Source: Dryas octopetala | Taxonomy: Eukaryota > Streptophyta > Magnoliopsida > Rosales > Rosaceae | DNA: 64,000 nucleotides | Direction: 5' to 3' | NCBI GenBank assembly: GCA_963921425.1 | Contig: OY992835.1 | Coordinates: 15,376,001 to 15,440,000, forward strand | In this document: one piece after another, positions 10,746 to 23,211 of the stretch | Numbering within the stretch: position 1 is the first letter of the stretch | How the letters are laid out: each line of letters starts with the position of its first letter | Translations under genes and position numbers: made by a program | Notes under the pieces: model-generated | Told to the model about the DNA's origin: nothing | The model's input: only the letters and a program-made list of their open reading frames with translations | Databases searched by the model: none

Positions 10746-13128
10746 AAAGTTGCACTGAGAATTAGAAACAGGAGAAGAGAGAAAACATGAAAAGAAGGCA
10801 CAAAAATAGATTCTACCATATTGTAGGCTTGTAGCATGCCGTATTGACTATTGGGCATCTCTCACATTTTTATCTAATTGGACGTTAGGCCCATTGGAGC
10901 CTACTTGTTAGGCGTGGATGGGCCAAAGAAAATGCTCATGTCTAGGCCCTCCAAATGGAATTGTCAAGCTCGGTTAAACCAAGTTGGATAAGGGAATTGG
11001 ATCCGCTCATATTTTGCCTCTGACCCAAGGACTTTGATCCTCTCTGTTTCTCTTCAATTTTGTGTAATTTTCTATCTTTCTCGAATCTCATCCATTCAAA
11101 TTCCTTTTTTTATTACATTCTTAACTTACTGTGTGGTGTATATATATATTTTTTGAGCTGCATTTCATTAATAGTTGACATTTCAATTTTGAGGATCCAA
11201 ATTAATGTTGTACACCTTTTACAATTTTCTTATTTCACATCATTTTGCTTTTCAATTTGGGGTGTTTTGATGGAAAAGTTAGGTCAATGTATAAAACACA
11301 TAATTCTTAAAAATAATACTCAAACACCTTTGACAACTTTCTGTAATATACTTAAAAACAGCAAGTGGTCTTTCTGATATGCCAGTTATCTTACTTTGCA
11401 TTAAGACCATCTACAGATTTAAAAATAAATTATAAATGTTTGAATTCCGCGTTACTTAAAAAGCCTCTAATTCCTTTCGGTAGGGGTGTACAATTTGGGA
11501 TTGAGGTAAAGTAGGGAAAATTACTTTAAAATGAAATTTTGATGGGTTAGTTGTTTGGTTATAAATTTTAGAAGCGTTGTTTTTTTTTTTTTTTTTTTTT
11601 TGGGTTAAAGTTAGCTGTTTTTTGGATGGGGGTTGCTTTATTTCATAGTAGCTTTTTCTCACTATTTTACTTCACGTTAATACCAAACAAGTAATGAGTT
11701 TGTAACGCTACTCATTTGTGGAACGAGCTGAGCTTATGCTTGGCTCAACTTAATTCGTTTATAAAATGTGTTCGATCTTAAGTTTGTCTCGACTTAAGAA
11801 CAAATAATAAAAAAAAAAAAAAAATGTGAGGTAAATAGTTTGGATTTAATTGTACCAATATAATAGTTTGGGATTACTTTTTTCATGACATATATTAGTT
11901 ATAAGATTGAAACATTTAGGCTTTATGAGCTAAACTTTAACGAATTACTTGAACTCTGAACCAAACTCAACAGCCTATTACGTTTGTTTGTGTTTTTTTT
12001 TTTTTTTCAAGCTCCTTTACTTGATATTAGTAAAGCGCTAGCGCCACTATGGAGTAATGCTCTTCTGCTATCAATGAAACCGAAAGAATCTCATGTGGGT
12101 TTTTTTTGGGGGGGGGGGGGTGGTTAATGATGATTTTGGCCAAATTTTCAATGGTTGGAAAGACTGCATTTTGCTTGAGAGACTAACAAATCTTATTTTC
12201 CCTTTAACACTTCCTACCATATTTACAGAAATTAAAAATACATTTTGATTTCTCTGTTTGAGATTGGACATTGAAGTGGGACAAATAAAAAAAGAACAAT
12301 ATAGCATTGTAAGAAAACAGAAGATCTGCATGTGTTAATTGAAGCTATTAAATTAGAGAAAAAAAAAAAAAACGGAGTTGCAGATATGAGGGATAGATTC
12401 ATGGAAGAATAAATAGAGGAAAAAAACAAAAAGAAATGAGAACAAATCGAAAGGAAGAGAAAGTTGAGTTTCGCTTGTAACTTGTGAGGTTGGTACAGAT
12501 AAGAGAGAGTTTAATGCAGACAAGAGACATCACAAATATCAGAATTTTAGTTTTTCTATTTTTCAATTGAGTTAACACTTAAGAGTGTTAGTGTTCAATT
12601 AAATATGAGTACGCGTGTCAGCAAATTTAGAAGGGGATAGGAAGGACAAAGGAGACAAGAAAAAGGAAAAATGGAGACAACAGATCTTGGCTCGTGGAAT
12701 TTCGTGACAAACTTGCTTCACATTTTTTTTATTACCATCACATAAAATAATTTATCCACCTCTTAAGTCTTGCCTATGGAAATTTTGTTTTAAAACCTCT
12801 TGTGAGAACTTGCATAACAATATACAAATAGCTCACGAATTGTACAAACCAAGATACAAAATTCAAGCTCGGCTCGTTAGAATTGATCTCAATTTTTTTT
12901 TTTCTTTTTAACAAATCAAGTTTGAACAAGTTGAAAACTTGTCTAAACTCAAATTGTGTGAAGCCAATTTACAAACCTAACTTTTTCGGAATGTCATTTA
13001 TATTAGAGAATTTGTGTAGGTCCAATACTATTTCTTTGAGTTATCATTTTCATGTCCTTTCTTTCTTCTCTAAGTAAATTATAAATGAAGGACAACAAAG
13101 AAGTCCAAATTAATGTTGTGAAATGAGG

Positions 13129-13666
13129 AATTACATATTTGGTTAATTTATTTTATACCTAGTTTAATTTTGGTTTACAATCTTTTTTAAGTTCTATTTT
13201 GGTTCATTAATTATTTCATTTGTTCAAAAAATGTCCAGATTTGTGACTTTAAATCTTTTGGGTTGTGTTTTCTTCAATTATAATTGAAGTATAAGTTATA
13301 TTTCATCATTTTTAAGTCATAAAAACAAATTTGGAGTATTATAATCTAAAAGAATTGAGATTTGGTGAAGTTTGAAAAATAGATAGTTTCGGATACCTTA
13401 TTTTGAGGTCAATTATCTTGAGTTTTAGAACTCCAATTTGAATGATCTTTATATGGTTATAAAAAAGAAATGCATAGCTTTAAAACAAGTATATATTTGA
13501 TGAATTTGAGTAAGATTTGATAGGGTAAAAGATATGTCAAATTTGAGAAAACAAATCTGGACCTTTATTGAATAAGTGGAATAATTAATGGACCAAAACA
13601 GAACTTAAAAAAACTTATGTATCAAAATTAAACTAGGTATAAAATAACTAGACTAAATCTATAATT
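13129..13666. repeat. Inverted-repeat element upstream of AAE13
   Basis: The left arm contains ATTTTATACCTAGTTTAATTTTG and a following AAGTTCTATTTTGGTCC-like stretch; the right arm contains their complements in mirrored order (near 13560-13650). The arms are roughly 130 bases and imperfect. I could not identify a target-site duplication. Probably a non-autonomous foldback transposon. Confidence 0.65.
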
Positions 13667-13819
13667 TTTTCTTATAAAATATATAAGAAAGTTGTAATAA
13701 TCATTCTCTCTCTCTTCCCCCTTTGTCAGTGTTATTTTGTTGAGAATAACTTACTTGTCCCTATCACAGGACATGTGTTCTCCAGAGAAAGAGAAAGGGA
13801 AAAGAGTGAGAGAAAGAGA

Positions 13820-13863
13820 ACGAGAGAGAGAGAGAGAGAGTGTGAGAGAGAGAGAGAGAGAGA
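13820..13863. repeat. GA microsatellite upstream of AAE13
   Basis: A GA run interrupted once, about 400 bases upstream of the AAE13 leader exon. Such runs are common in plant 5' regions and may lie in the promoter. Confidence 0.8.
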
Positions 13864-14269
13864 TTAGGGAAGGATACCACCTGTGTCTCTGTGTCACCGG
13901 AAGAGGTAAATTCCTCTCTACTCTCTCTCCTTCCCTAATAATGCATTTGCAATCCTATCTTGGTCAAAAAAAACCATCAAAATTTTGTAAATTAACCCAG
14001 ATAAGTGAAAATCTCGCTCATTAATCCTGTAAAACTCCCTTCTTATTTGCACAGGTTCTCTGTTAACTTTTGCGTCTGTGGCGTCTCGCGGCAGAACTCA
14101 TTTTCAACTTGGCAAGCTCAAAGCAAACTCAAAGCAAAGACGCAACCTAACCATCAACCCTCGTGAATGCACCCAAACCAATCCAAAGGACACCCAACAA
14201 CCCACATCAACTACTGCCCTCAGAGAAGAGTCAGACCGACCCACGTACCAAAAATAGTGACTCATTAAT

Positions 14270-17200
14270 ATGCTACACCTAAAAATGAGCTCCACCACCC
14301 GATTTATAGCTCTCAACTATCACTTCAGGTCCCTCTGCTCTTATTCACCTTCTTTGTGTTTCAACCCTTCCTGCTCTCTCAGAAAGATCAACCCTTTGCT
14401 CTGTTTGTTACAGTCTCGGCTTTTCTCTTGTAAGTTCCTACTCTTTTCGGTTGTTTAGTTCCAAGGTATTTATTTGGTTTCTGATAATGTTGAAGAGGGC
14501 AAACTGACAGAAAGTTTGGAATTTTGTAACTTGGGTTTTGAACAAAATGAGGGACTGGTCTGAATAGGATTGGAATTTTGTTGGTTTTCTGGGTTGTGCA
14601 TTGTAAAAGATTTTCATGTTCCTATGCTTTCACTCAGAAACCAAACAGAGCATTGATGGTTTCTTATTTGTTTATCTATTTTTGTTATGTGTAACTAATT
14701 ATGATGGCTCATTGTCACGGAATTATGTGTTTCCATGCTCTTCGAGACCCCAAAAGAAGGACAATTTCTCTTTGTTTTCTTAGCAACGCATACAAGTGAG
14801 CCCATGTTGGGGTCCATCATCCCAACTCTCTTTTCTTTCTCATGGTGGAGCTCATTTGATTGGTCATGAGGACAAGGTTGGTCCTCAAACATGAGGACCC
14901 AAGCATTGTCCATTAATAAAAATCCTTTGAAATTTTAGGGGGTTGAACCCAGGCAAGGAACTGGAGGGCCTGTTGTTTAGCCCTGTCCTTGGACCTGAAA
15001 AACATTTCGACTTATCTTCTTAGACGATGAGATCAATGTATAGATAATTCTTAGTTTAAAATCAAATTCCAAACCTTTACAACCAAAGTATAAGGGAAAA
15101 AAGGCAGTTGGATGTTTCTAGTGGTTTAAATGGCTGCATTTTTCTTAACATGGAATTTTGAGGTATAATACTATAATGTGCATGTTTTAACAGATGTGTG
15201 GTCTAATGGCGTCTGATTATTCATAGTCTTCTATTACCTGTACTGATCACTTGCAATTTTTACTTGTCCCCTTTGAAACTTGATTTTTGCCTTTGGGTTT
15301 TCTGCTAAACACAATGTGCCCATTCAAATGTCCTTCACTCATTTCTCTAAAAGTTTGTGGTGCGAGCTCAGTTATGGTAAATATGATGGGATATTCATTT
15401 TTTAGGTTATATGGACTAAGGAACTAAATTCTGAGATAAATGTTATACAACTATTTGGAAAGACTCTTGTTTTTCTTGTTCTATTAAAGAAAGTTTCAGT
15501 GAAATGTTTGTGTGTTGATAGTTTAGTTTCAAGGGCTAAAGTGAAGCATTGTGCTATTAGAAGCAAGAAGCTAGATGCCCATTACAGCATTGTTTCAAGG
15601 GCTAAATACTGGTTAATTCTGTGCTGTTGTTTATCCATTACAGCATTGCAATCTGGTTCATCGATGGAGGTGGTAAAAGTAGCTAATCAAGGGTCTGAAA
15701 CTCGTGATAGTGTTGCTATTAGATCTGATCAGAAGAATTACAGTTACAATCAACTGATCTCTTCAGCATGGAGGATATCTGGCTTGTTATGTAGTGGTGA
15801 CTTAAATGCTGTGAGTTTCTGTTTTTATTTATTTATAATATTTATCAATTTTTCACTGTCTCTTAGCTTATTCTTTGGCCTACAGACTTCAGAATCGAAT
15901 AAGCATGGGCATCTTGGAGGGGCTAGAATAGGAATTCTGGCTAAGCCCTCAGCTGAATTTGTTGCTGGTATACTTGGGACCTGGCTTAGCGGAGGTGTTG
16001 CGGTTCCACTTGCTCTCAGCTACCCTGAGGCTGAGCTCTTGCATGTGATGAATGATTCGGTGTGCCTCCAAAATCCTCTCTATCTTACATTTCTTCCTCA
16101 ATGTTTTTTTCTTTTCCTCAGCGTACTATATTGAACTATTTACTTATTTATTTATTCTCTTTCTTTTTGTTTATGATGTAGTGTACTTTTCACTTGGGTG
16201 CGTACACTTGATTTTTCATTATTCTGCCCATCATGTTTAATATACTTTTGAATGGTCATAGGATGCATTAGATGTATTTTTGTGAAGTGTGTAATTCTAT
16301 AGTAGTATTTACATAAGCTCTAAATCTTAAGTTTTTTTTTTATTGATTAGCCTGTTATAATGGACATGGATCTTGAACATAAAATAGTGTTTTTCATATT
16401 CAAACAGTATTATGCCATCCTGATGCCAGATTAGTTCTTTGATGGAGTTTCAATTTCAAGTGTAGATTAACTGGTACATCCTAAGTCGGAAATAAAAAAA
16501 GGCCTATATGTTCAGGAAGTAGTTTTGGTTCATGCTGTCTGACCTTATCTTCATTGTTTATTTTTTTCTTTTATTTTGAGCATAAATTATATGGACCTTT
16601 AATGATTTTCTGATTTTCAGGACATCTCCATGATACTGAGTACTGGAGATCATCAACATCTTATGGAAAATGTGGCTGCTAAATGTGCTGCTCAAGTTTC
16701 TCTTATTCCACCTGTTCCCAGTAGTTCACATGCAGGTGCAGTTGATCATTTACAAGCTGGAGAAATAGATGCAGATAGAATTTTTCACCGGAATAGAAAG
16801 CAATCAAGTAAGAGAGATTGCTTGTCTTTAAGAATATATAAATCTATATCCTGTATTGCGAATGCAATAAGTGAAGAACAAACTTTCACTCTTATGCTGT
16901 CATTTCTTGTGGTTCAGGTGAGGATCCTGCATTAATTGTATACACTAGTGGTACAACAGGTAAACCTAAAGGAGTTGTTCACACGCACAAAAGCATCAGT
17001 GCACAGGTATGCACACCATCTATCCTTGGAACCAAAAGTTTTGCTATTTCACCCCACCACTAAATAGTTGTCAGGTCAGGTCTAGGATACGCATGTCACA
17101 ACGATGGTATACATTAGTGGACATTAGATGATATGATAGAAGTTTTATAATAAATTTTCTCTTGTTGTTCATTTGTTGTTTCACTTTTATGTATTGTAGT

Positions 17201-20200
17201 ATTACAAGCTAAATAAAGGAGCTATTCTTGTATATCATGAAATATTTTCCCTGAATTCAGTGTCTCAATTCATGTTAATTATGGTTCTGACTTTTTGCCC
17301 TGATGCTGGCTCAATTTCAGGTCCAAACCTTGGCAGAAGCTTGGGAGTATACATCTGCTGATCAATTTTTGCATTGTCTGCCACTACATCATATCCGTCA
17401 ATTTTGTATACTTGCTTGCAAATTATACTGCTTTCAAATGCAGTCTGAGATTACTTTTAGCTGATGCCTTCGGTCTCTTCCTTTCTGTTAAAAACTGGAT
17501 TGGAAATCTTATGTTGGGTACTGAAATTGATCTTAGTTGGGGTAATGGCTTGGTTGATTGATTTGAAGCATGCTTGAATGGATCCTTAACCGATAACATA
17601 CATGTTCACGGGCTTTTCAATGCTCTACTTGCCCCACTCTATGCTGGTTCCACGGTAATGTAATCTTTTTTTGTTCTTGGTTTCTTTGACAGCTGTAGGC
17701 TTTTGACATTGTCTTCCATGAAACTGCTATTTTTTTGCTGCAAGAGTCCTGTTGAGCTATTTATGATGGTTCTGGTTGTAATATCATCTGCTTGTGTTGT
17801 TGAAGGTTGAGTTTATGCCGAAATTTAGTGTGCGGGGTATTTGGCAGAGATGGCGTGAAGCATATCCAAAAACTGGAGCTAAGGCAGATGATGGCATAAC
17901 TGTGTTTACTGGAGTAAGTCTACTCTCTATGTCAAGGATGTTTATGCTAAAGAAACTCACTTTCATTACATGTTCTCTTGAAGAGATTTTATGCAAAATA
18001 ATTAATTTAATTACACTGCAAGTTATAGCCGAGAGCTTTTATTTATGTAGGTCCCAACCATGTATACCCGATTGATACAAGCTTATGAAGCAATGGATCC
18101 AGAGCTAAAAGATGCCTCTGCCTCTGCCGCAAAACAGTTGCGTCTTATGGTAAGTAGCCTGAGAGTCTCTCCCCCAATAGTTGTTTTGTGTTTCTATTCT
18201 AATTAGGAAGTAGGATGATTGGATCTATACTGGAAATACATAACAATGTACACTGTTAATACTTTCTGAATAATAATTCAAAGGTACTTTTACCTCTGGG
18301 GAAGAATAATTGTGAGAGTAATTTTACCAATGGGCTACACAAGTTTGTAGGCTCTCGAAATTACCACCGCACCAGCCCTGGTGGTAGTGGGATTTTTATC
18401 CGAGGTCTTTTCAGATTAACATCACAATTACATCATCAGCTAAGTTAATTAGCTCCCGCATTGGACCTCCCACTTTTATCATGCAAATCATCCCTTAAAA
18501 TCAGATTTGGTCATTCCTCTATATCAAAGTCCACTGATGAAGTCATATGCCTGTGACTAAGAATCTCATTTCTTTCTCCTAGATGTGTGGTTCCTCTGCA
18601 CTCCCTGTTCCTATAATGCACCAATGGGAAACCATCACAGGTCATCGTCTTTTGGAACGATACGGCATGACAGAGGTAAGTGACATCTAGTTGCAATTAA
18701 TTCCTTTCAACTATTATCTAGTTGCAAATTTACTTTATTTGCAATTTCTGTAATGCACCAAGAGGTGCATGCAGTTTATTTTTTCTAAATTCTTACTAAG
18801 CTTACAGATATGGTTTTTGGTGTTTTAGTTTGTCATGTCAATATCAAATCCCTTAAGAGGTGAGCGGAAGGCAGGCACTGTTGGAAAACCATTTCCAGGT
18901 GTGGAGGTAAGTGAGCTACAGTTCTAAAATATACTTCTGGCAGCTGTTTAACTATTTGAAACTTATGAAGGAAGCTTTTGCACATGCAACATTTTAATGG
19001 TTAGCCCTCATGCTGAAGGGGACCACTGATAATAGCAAAATCATAAGACAATTGATGGGAGTACTTTTCATTGTTAATTGACAAAGACTAAATATTCTGG
19101 TCCTTCAAAAAGCTTGTAAATTGTAAATTAGGAAGCTGATGTACTAAAAGTGGTGTGTGATGTGACTCACAATTGAAATGGAATTGTTACTAGTGAATAC
19201 CTCCACATAAAGAAATAACTATGATTCGGCATATATAGATATATATATATATATAGATATATGTATGTATATATAGGACTTTCTCTGAGTTAAATCTGTA
19301 TTTGTTATATAGGTAAAGATTGTTGCAGAAGATGACAGTGGAAGTGATACTACAGGGGTGGGTGATCTTTGCATTAGAAGCCCCTCATTGTTCAAGGAAT
19401 ATTGGAAGCTTCCCAAGGTAATTTCTGATATCAAAAATTTGATGCTACCTGCAACAAAAAGCTACAACCATGTGCACACACACATGCGCTTATATGTTTG
19501 TGAGATGTGCACTAGTCTTAGTTGAAGAATGAGAATGGAGTAGATACACATCTGGCAACAATGAAATTCTGAAGAACTTCAACAGATTTCTTTTATGACA
19601 TTGTGATCATTGTTTAGGTAACGAAGGAATCATTTACAGATGATGGGTTCTTCAGGACTGGGGATGCTGGCACAGTGGATGAAGATGGGTACTACATCAT
19701 ATTGGGACGTAAGGAGATCTAGAACTCATGTTAATTATACTCTGATTGATGCATTCTTCCATTTTTGTTTCTTACAGGTCACAGATTATGCTCTTCATAA
19801 GCTGAACCTTTTAAAAAAACTGGTGCTGAAATTTGTTGTGTTGTGATTTTGATGCTTCTGGTTAACAATGCAGATACTTAAAAGTATCCTCTAACTTAGC
19901 ATGAATTCTTCTTTCTTCTCCCCCCTTATCTTTTGATGACATTTATCAGGTACAAGCGCTGATATTATGAAGGTTGGTGGATACAAGTTATCTGCATTAG
20001 AAATTGAATCAATTCTTTTAGAGGTGGGTTTTTGACCTGTATTCCAGTTTTGTTATGGATGTGCTCTTATTATAGTACAATTTTGTTCCTTTTCTTTGTA
20101 AGTCTATCAAAAGAAAGAAAAAAAAGCAATTGAAGTGCTGAATGAACCAACCCTTTTGTGTAGCACCCAACTGTAGAGGAGTGTTGTGTGTTGGGATTAC

Positions 20201-21152
20201 CAGACAAGGATTATGGAGAAATTGTCTGTGCAATAGTAGTGCCAGAGGTGGAAGCAAAGAGGAAACGAGAGGAAGAACAGAGACCTGCTATGACCTTGGA
20301 AGAACTATCCACTTGGGCTAAAGTCAAACTTGCACCATACAAGGTATTACTGACCATCATTCGTTTTTTTTGTCCTCTCAATGGAAATTTTTAGATCAGC
20401 TCATATTACCTGAATCTCCTGAACATATTCTTGATGAAATGGAATCTGTCCTTTACTCACAAAAACATATAGGCTTTTTTACATTTTACCCACCTAAACT
20501 TTAGGCTCAATCTCACTTCACCACCTAAAAAAAATTGTCTCAATTTACCATCTGAATTAAAAATTTGTTGCAATGTACCACCTCTGGCTAATTTTGTCTT
20601 AATTTTTGTTAAAAATAAGAGCGTTTTGGTGTTTTTCAAATTCCTATTGTTAAAAAAAATGGTTTTTTTATGCTTTACTTATTTTGACACAATAAAAAAC
20701 TGACTTGAAAAGACCAAAACACCCTTATTTTTAACAAAAGTTTAGACAAAATGAGCCAGATGTGGTACATTGCAACAAATTTTTAATTCAGGTGGTAAAT
20801 TAAGACAATAATTTTTTAGGTGGTGAAGTGAGATTGAGCTTAAATTTCAGGTAGATAAAGTGTAATAAAGCCAAACATATATTGCACATTGCAAAACTAT
20901 ATTCTCAAGTGAGCAGTTTAGATAAGTAACTACATTACTTCTTTCCAGCTACCGACACGACTCTTTCTGTGGGATTCGCTACCTCGTAATGCCATGGGAA
21001 AGGTAAGTTACTTTCTCATTTTCTTATTTGCAATAAAAGCATTGTCAATTTCTTTTTATTTACTCTTGAATTTGTATGGTGTATTTGCATTGCATATCTG
21101 ATTGCAGGTGAACAAAAAGGAGTTGAAGAAAACTCTGGCCTCCGATCAATAG
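14270..21152 (+). CDS. AAE13: Malonate-CoA ligase (malonyl-CoA synthetase, AAE13)
   Basis: Acyl-activating enzyme that uses ATP to join malonate to CoA. Exons: 14270-14429, 15644-15810, 15886-16059, 16621-16807, 16918-17006, 17321-17390, 17602-17654, 17806-17913, 18051-18149, 18583-18675, 18829-18906, 19313-19417, 19618-19708, 19950-20023, 20164-20343, 20949-21002 and 21108-21152; 608 residues, the length I recall for the Arabidopsis long form. Visible motifs are the P-loop [11 protein letters not shown] (238-248), RYGMTE (395-400), TGD (475-477), and an AMGK lysine near 594. The first exon is Ser/Arg/Leu-rich and lacks acidic residues, as mitochondrial leaders do. An in-frame ATG at 15664 (MEVVK) would give a 548-residue cytosolic form; both forms are known in Arabidopsis. 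ATG 14270 or 14285 could start the long form. The sixth intron is AT-AC. Confidence 0.95.
14868..14911. repeat. Lone terminus of the 30756-31158 repeat family in AAE13 intron 1
   Basis: GAGGACAAGGTTGGTCCTCA and GAGGACCCAAGCATTGTCC match the right end of the element at 30756-31158 nearly base for base. I see no matching left end upstream, so this copy is truncated. Confidence 0.65.
17391..17601 (+). other. AT-AC (U12-type) intron of AAE13
   Basis: The intron begins ATATCCGT and ends with AC. A perfect TCCTTAAC branch-site consensus lies at 17583-17590, about 12 bases from the 3' border, the spacing required by the minor (U12) spliceosome. Joining 17390 to 17602 restores the family sequence [13 protein letters not shown] in frame, whereas the nearest GT donor would insert extra residues and break the motif. 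This makes the AT-AC reading much better than any GT-AG choice. Confidence 0.9.
20472..20872. repeat. Mutator-like MITE in an AAE13 intron
   Basis: About 401 bases with long inverted ends (left GGCTTTTTTACATTTT; right end read backwards GGCTTTATTACACTTT) and arms that remain paired for over 150 bases. It is flanked by a perfect 9-bp direct repeat, AAACATATA, at 20463-20471 and 20873-20881. A 9-bp duplication is the hallmark of the Mutator superfamily. It lies in the intron before the penultimate exon. Confidence 0.85.
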
Positions 21153-21388
21153 ATTTGATTGCAAAAAAAGAAAGCATTGAAACAGTTGTGGCATGCAACA
21201 TGGGCTTTTGAAAATTGGAGTTTAGCTTAAGGCTAGGAAGCATCCAGATAAAGTAAAATATAATGCAGTCATTTTTTTGGGAGAATAATATCTACATAAT
21301 GCAGTCATTTGAGGGAAGTCAATTGCCATTCTTTGCAGCTAGTCCAAATAATGGACTTCGAATCAGTCTATGTAAAGAAGAATTTCAA

Positions 21389-21394
21389 AATAAA
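21389..21394 (+). promoter_or_regulatory. Likely AAE13 polyadenylation signal
   Basis: AATAAA about 240 bases after the stop codon. This is a plausible near-upstream element for 3' end formation; plant signals are loose, so this is tentative. Confidence 0.4.
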
Positions 21395-21681
21395 TAATAT
21401 GATTTTTGCTTCGTCTCACTTAAAGCTAGATTGTTTGAGACTTTGTGGCTGCCTTTACAAGTTTCTTACTCGACTCACATAACAAGCAAATCCCCTTTAT
21501 AAGTTGTCATGTGTCAAGTTGTGATTAACTTGTAAAGAGGAATGACTCCTTACATGTAAAGAACCACTAAAGCTATAAGTTCACAAGAACTAAACATTGT
21601 CCTTAAGTCTTGGTTTGTGGGGGAAAAAACAAAATACAGCATCTCCCTTTAGATAAAGCAAGTGTACATTATATAGACTTA

Positions 21682-23211
21682 GATTTTTTAGCAAGATATC
21701 TACTTAAACTTTGATTTGATTTGCAAATTACCACTTAAATTAGAGTTGATTACACTTACACCTCTTGATGTTTATTATTTTTTTACATACACCCCTTAGG
21801 GTTTCAAAAATTACACATATACCCCATGAGGTTTCAAAATTATTGCATATAACCCCTTACAAGAGAAAAAAATAAATAAACAAAAAAAAAATATTTGTAT
21901 TGAGGTTGGACCTTATACCTTAAGTAATCTTATTAGGCTATTTAACCCATTAGCATGTCTTTTTGCATAATTTATTATCATTTTTCGTCTCACTATAGGG
22001 AGTTATATGCAACAGTTTTGAAACTTCATGAGATGTATGTGTAATTGTTGAAACCTCAGGAGGTATATGTGAAAAGACGGTAAACCTCAGGGGGTGTAAG
22101 TGTACTTAACTCATTAAATTAAAAATTGAAGCAAATTGCCTCTTGAATTAAATTTTGTTTACAAGTTACCACTTCCATCTAAATCCTTATGGGTTTTTTG
22201 GTCTTTTCACAAAGAACTTGGGTGGGAAAGCTTTTGCCACCTCAGCATGCTGAGTGGCAAGGCCCAACCAATTACAAGTGGCACATGTACAATCATTTTT
22301 CTATTTTTGCAAATTTTGAAAATTAATTAAAAATAGCTTCGGACTCAGAAAAATACACGAAAATTTTTTACGGATTCGTCTTGACTAATACTAATTTACT
22401 ATAGAGTCAAATTGCCAATTTGCCCTCTGAGAGTTTCCAAAAAATTTAGGAAGTCCAAATTTATTTCTAAAAAATTAAAATACTCTAGACTCTTTAAAAA
22501 TTCATAGGATAATCTCCTGAACTCCAAAAAATACAAGGTATGCACCATTGGTCTTCTAAAAACTAACATTACCTTTTTCGTGAACACTTGCTACCCAAAA
22601 GACCTCTTGGTTTTAGAGGAAAATAAATTTAAGAAAAATTATAGAATTTTCGTAAAGTCTCAAAAGAATTCTCTAAAACAGGTTTTTGGTAATTTTCAAA
22701 ATATTTTTTAGAATTCTTCTTGAGACTTTACGGAAATTCTATAATTTTTATAGAATTTATTTTATTGAGATAAATTTATTTTTTTAGAAATAAATTAGTA
22801 CTTCCCAAATTTTCTGGAAACTCTAAGAGGGCAAATTGGTAATTTGACTCTATAGTAAATTAGTATTATTCAAGACGAGTCCGTAAGAATTTTCTATGTA
22901 TTTTTTTGAGTCCGGAGCTATTTTTAATTAATTTTTAAAGTTTGTAAAAATAAAAAAATAAAAATAGAAAAATGATTGTACATGTGGGCAATTGTAATTG
23001 GTTGGGCCTTGCCACTCAGCATGCTGAGGTGGCAAAAGCTTCCCCACCCAAGTTCTTCTTTTGTGAAAAGACCAAAAAACCATGAGGATTTAGATAGAGA
23101 TGGTAACTTGCAAACAAAATTTAATTCAGGGAGCAACTTGCTTCAATTTTTAATTTAGGTAGTAACATGCAAATCGAATCAAAATTTAGGTGAGTATCTT
23201 GCTAAAAAGCC
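21682..23211. mobile_element. Mutator-like foldback element with a nested insertion
   Basis: Long inverted arms fold back on a centre near 22690; the left end GATTTTTTAGCAAGATA pairs with the right end, which reads backwards GGCTTTTTAGCAAGATA. Paired blocks include GGCAAGGCCCAACCAATTAC on the left and its mirror near 22997-23015. A perfect 9-bp direct repeat, ATAGACTTA, flanks it (21673-21681 and 23212-23220), indicating Mutator-type insertion. No transposase is visible. The right arm lacks a block of roughly 150 bases present in the left, and the left arm is interrupted by the nested element at 21742-22113. Confidence 0.88.
21742..22113. repeat. Second foldback inserted inside the larger foldback
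   Basis: About 372 bases with inverted ends (GAGTTGATTACACTTACACC at the left; the right end read backwards gives GAGTTAAGTACACTTACACC). Repeated ACCCC-TTAGGGTTTC-like units fill both arms. A TTAAATT direct repeat flanks it (21735-21741 and 22114-22120). Removing it rejoins the left arm of the outer element into the mirror of its right arm, so it arrived later. Confidence 0.82.

Larger units (their letters stand above)
9803..14269. other. Spacer between TauE/SafE copy B and AAE13
   Basis: No gene is visible. It contains the copy B promoter, fragments of inverted-repeat elements (10565-10745 and 13129-13666), long T, A and G tracts (about 11580-11600, 11810-11823, 12110-12121), two stretches with GAGCTCGGCTCGTT-like words typical of plant repeats (near 11725 and 12865), and a GA microsatellite just before the AAE13 gene. 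Short open frames are AT-rich and unconvincing. Confidence 0.6.

Noticed and set aside
13737-14024. Arg/Glu-rich frame upstream of AAE13
   Set aside because: The repetitive protein is simply the GA microsatellite translated; it is more likely promoter or 5' UTR sequence.
15499-16134. A 211-codon uninterrupted frame across AAE13 exons 2-3
   Set aside because: It is exon 2 and exon 3 joined by an intron that happens to stay open; the family alignment requires removing 15811-15885 and shows exon 3 ending at 16059.
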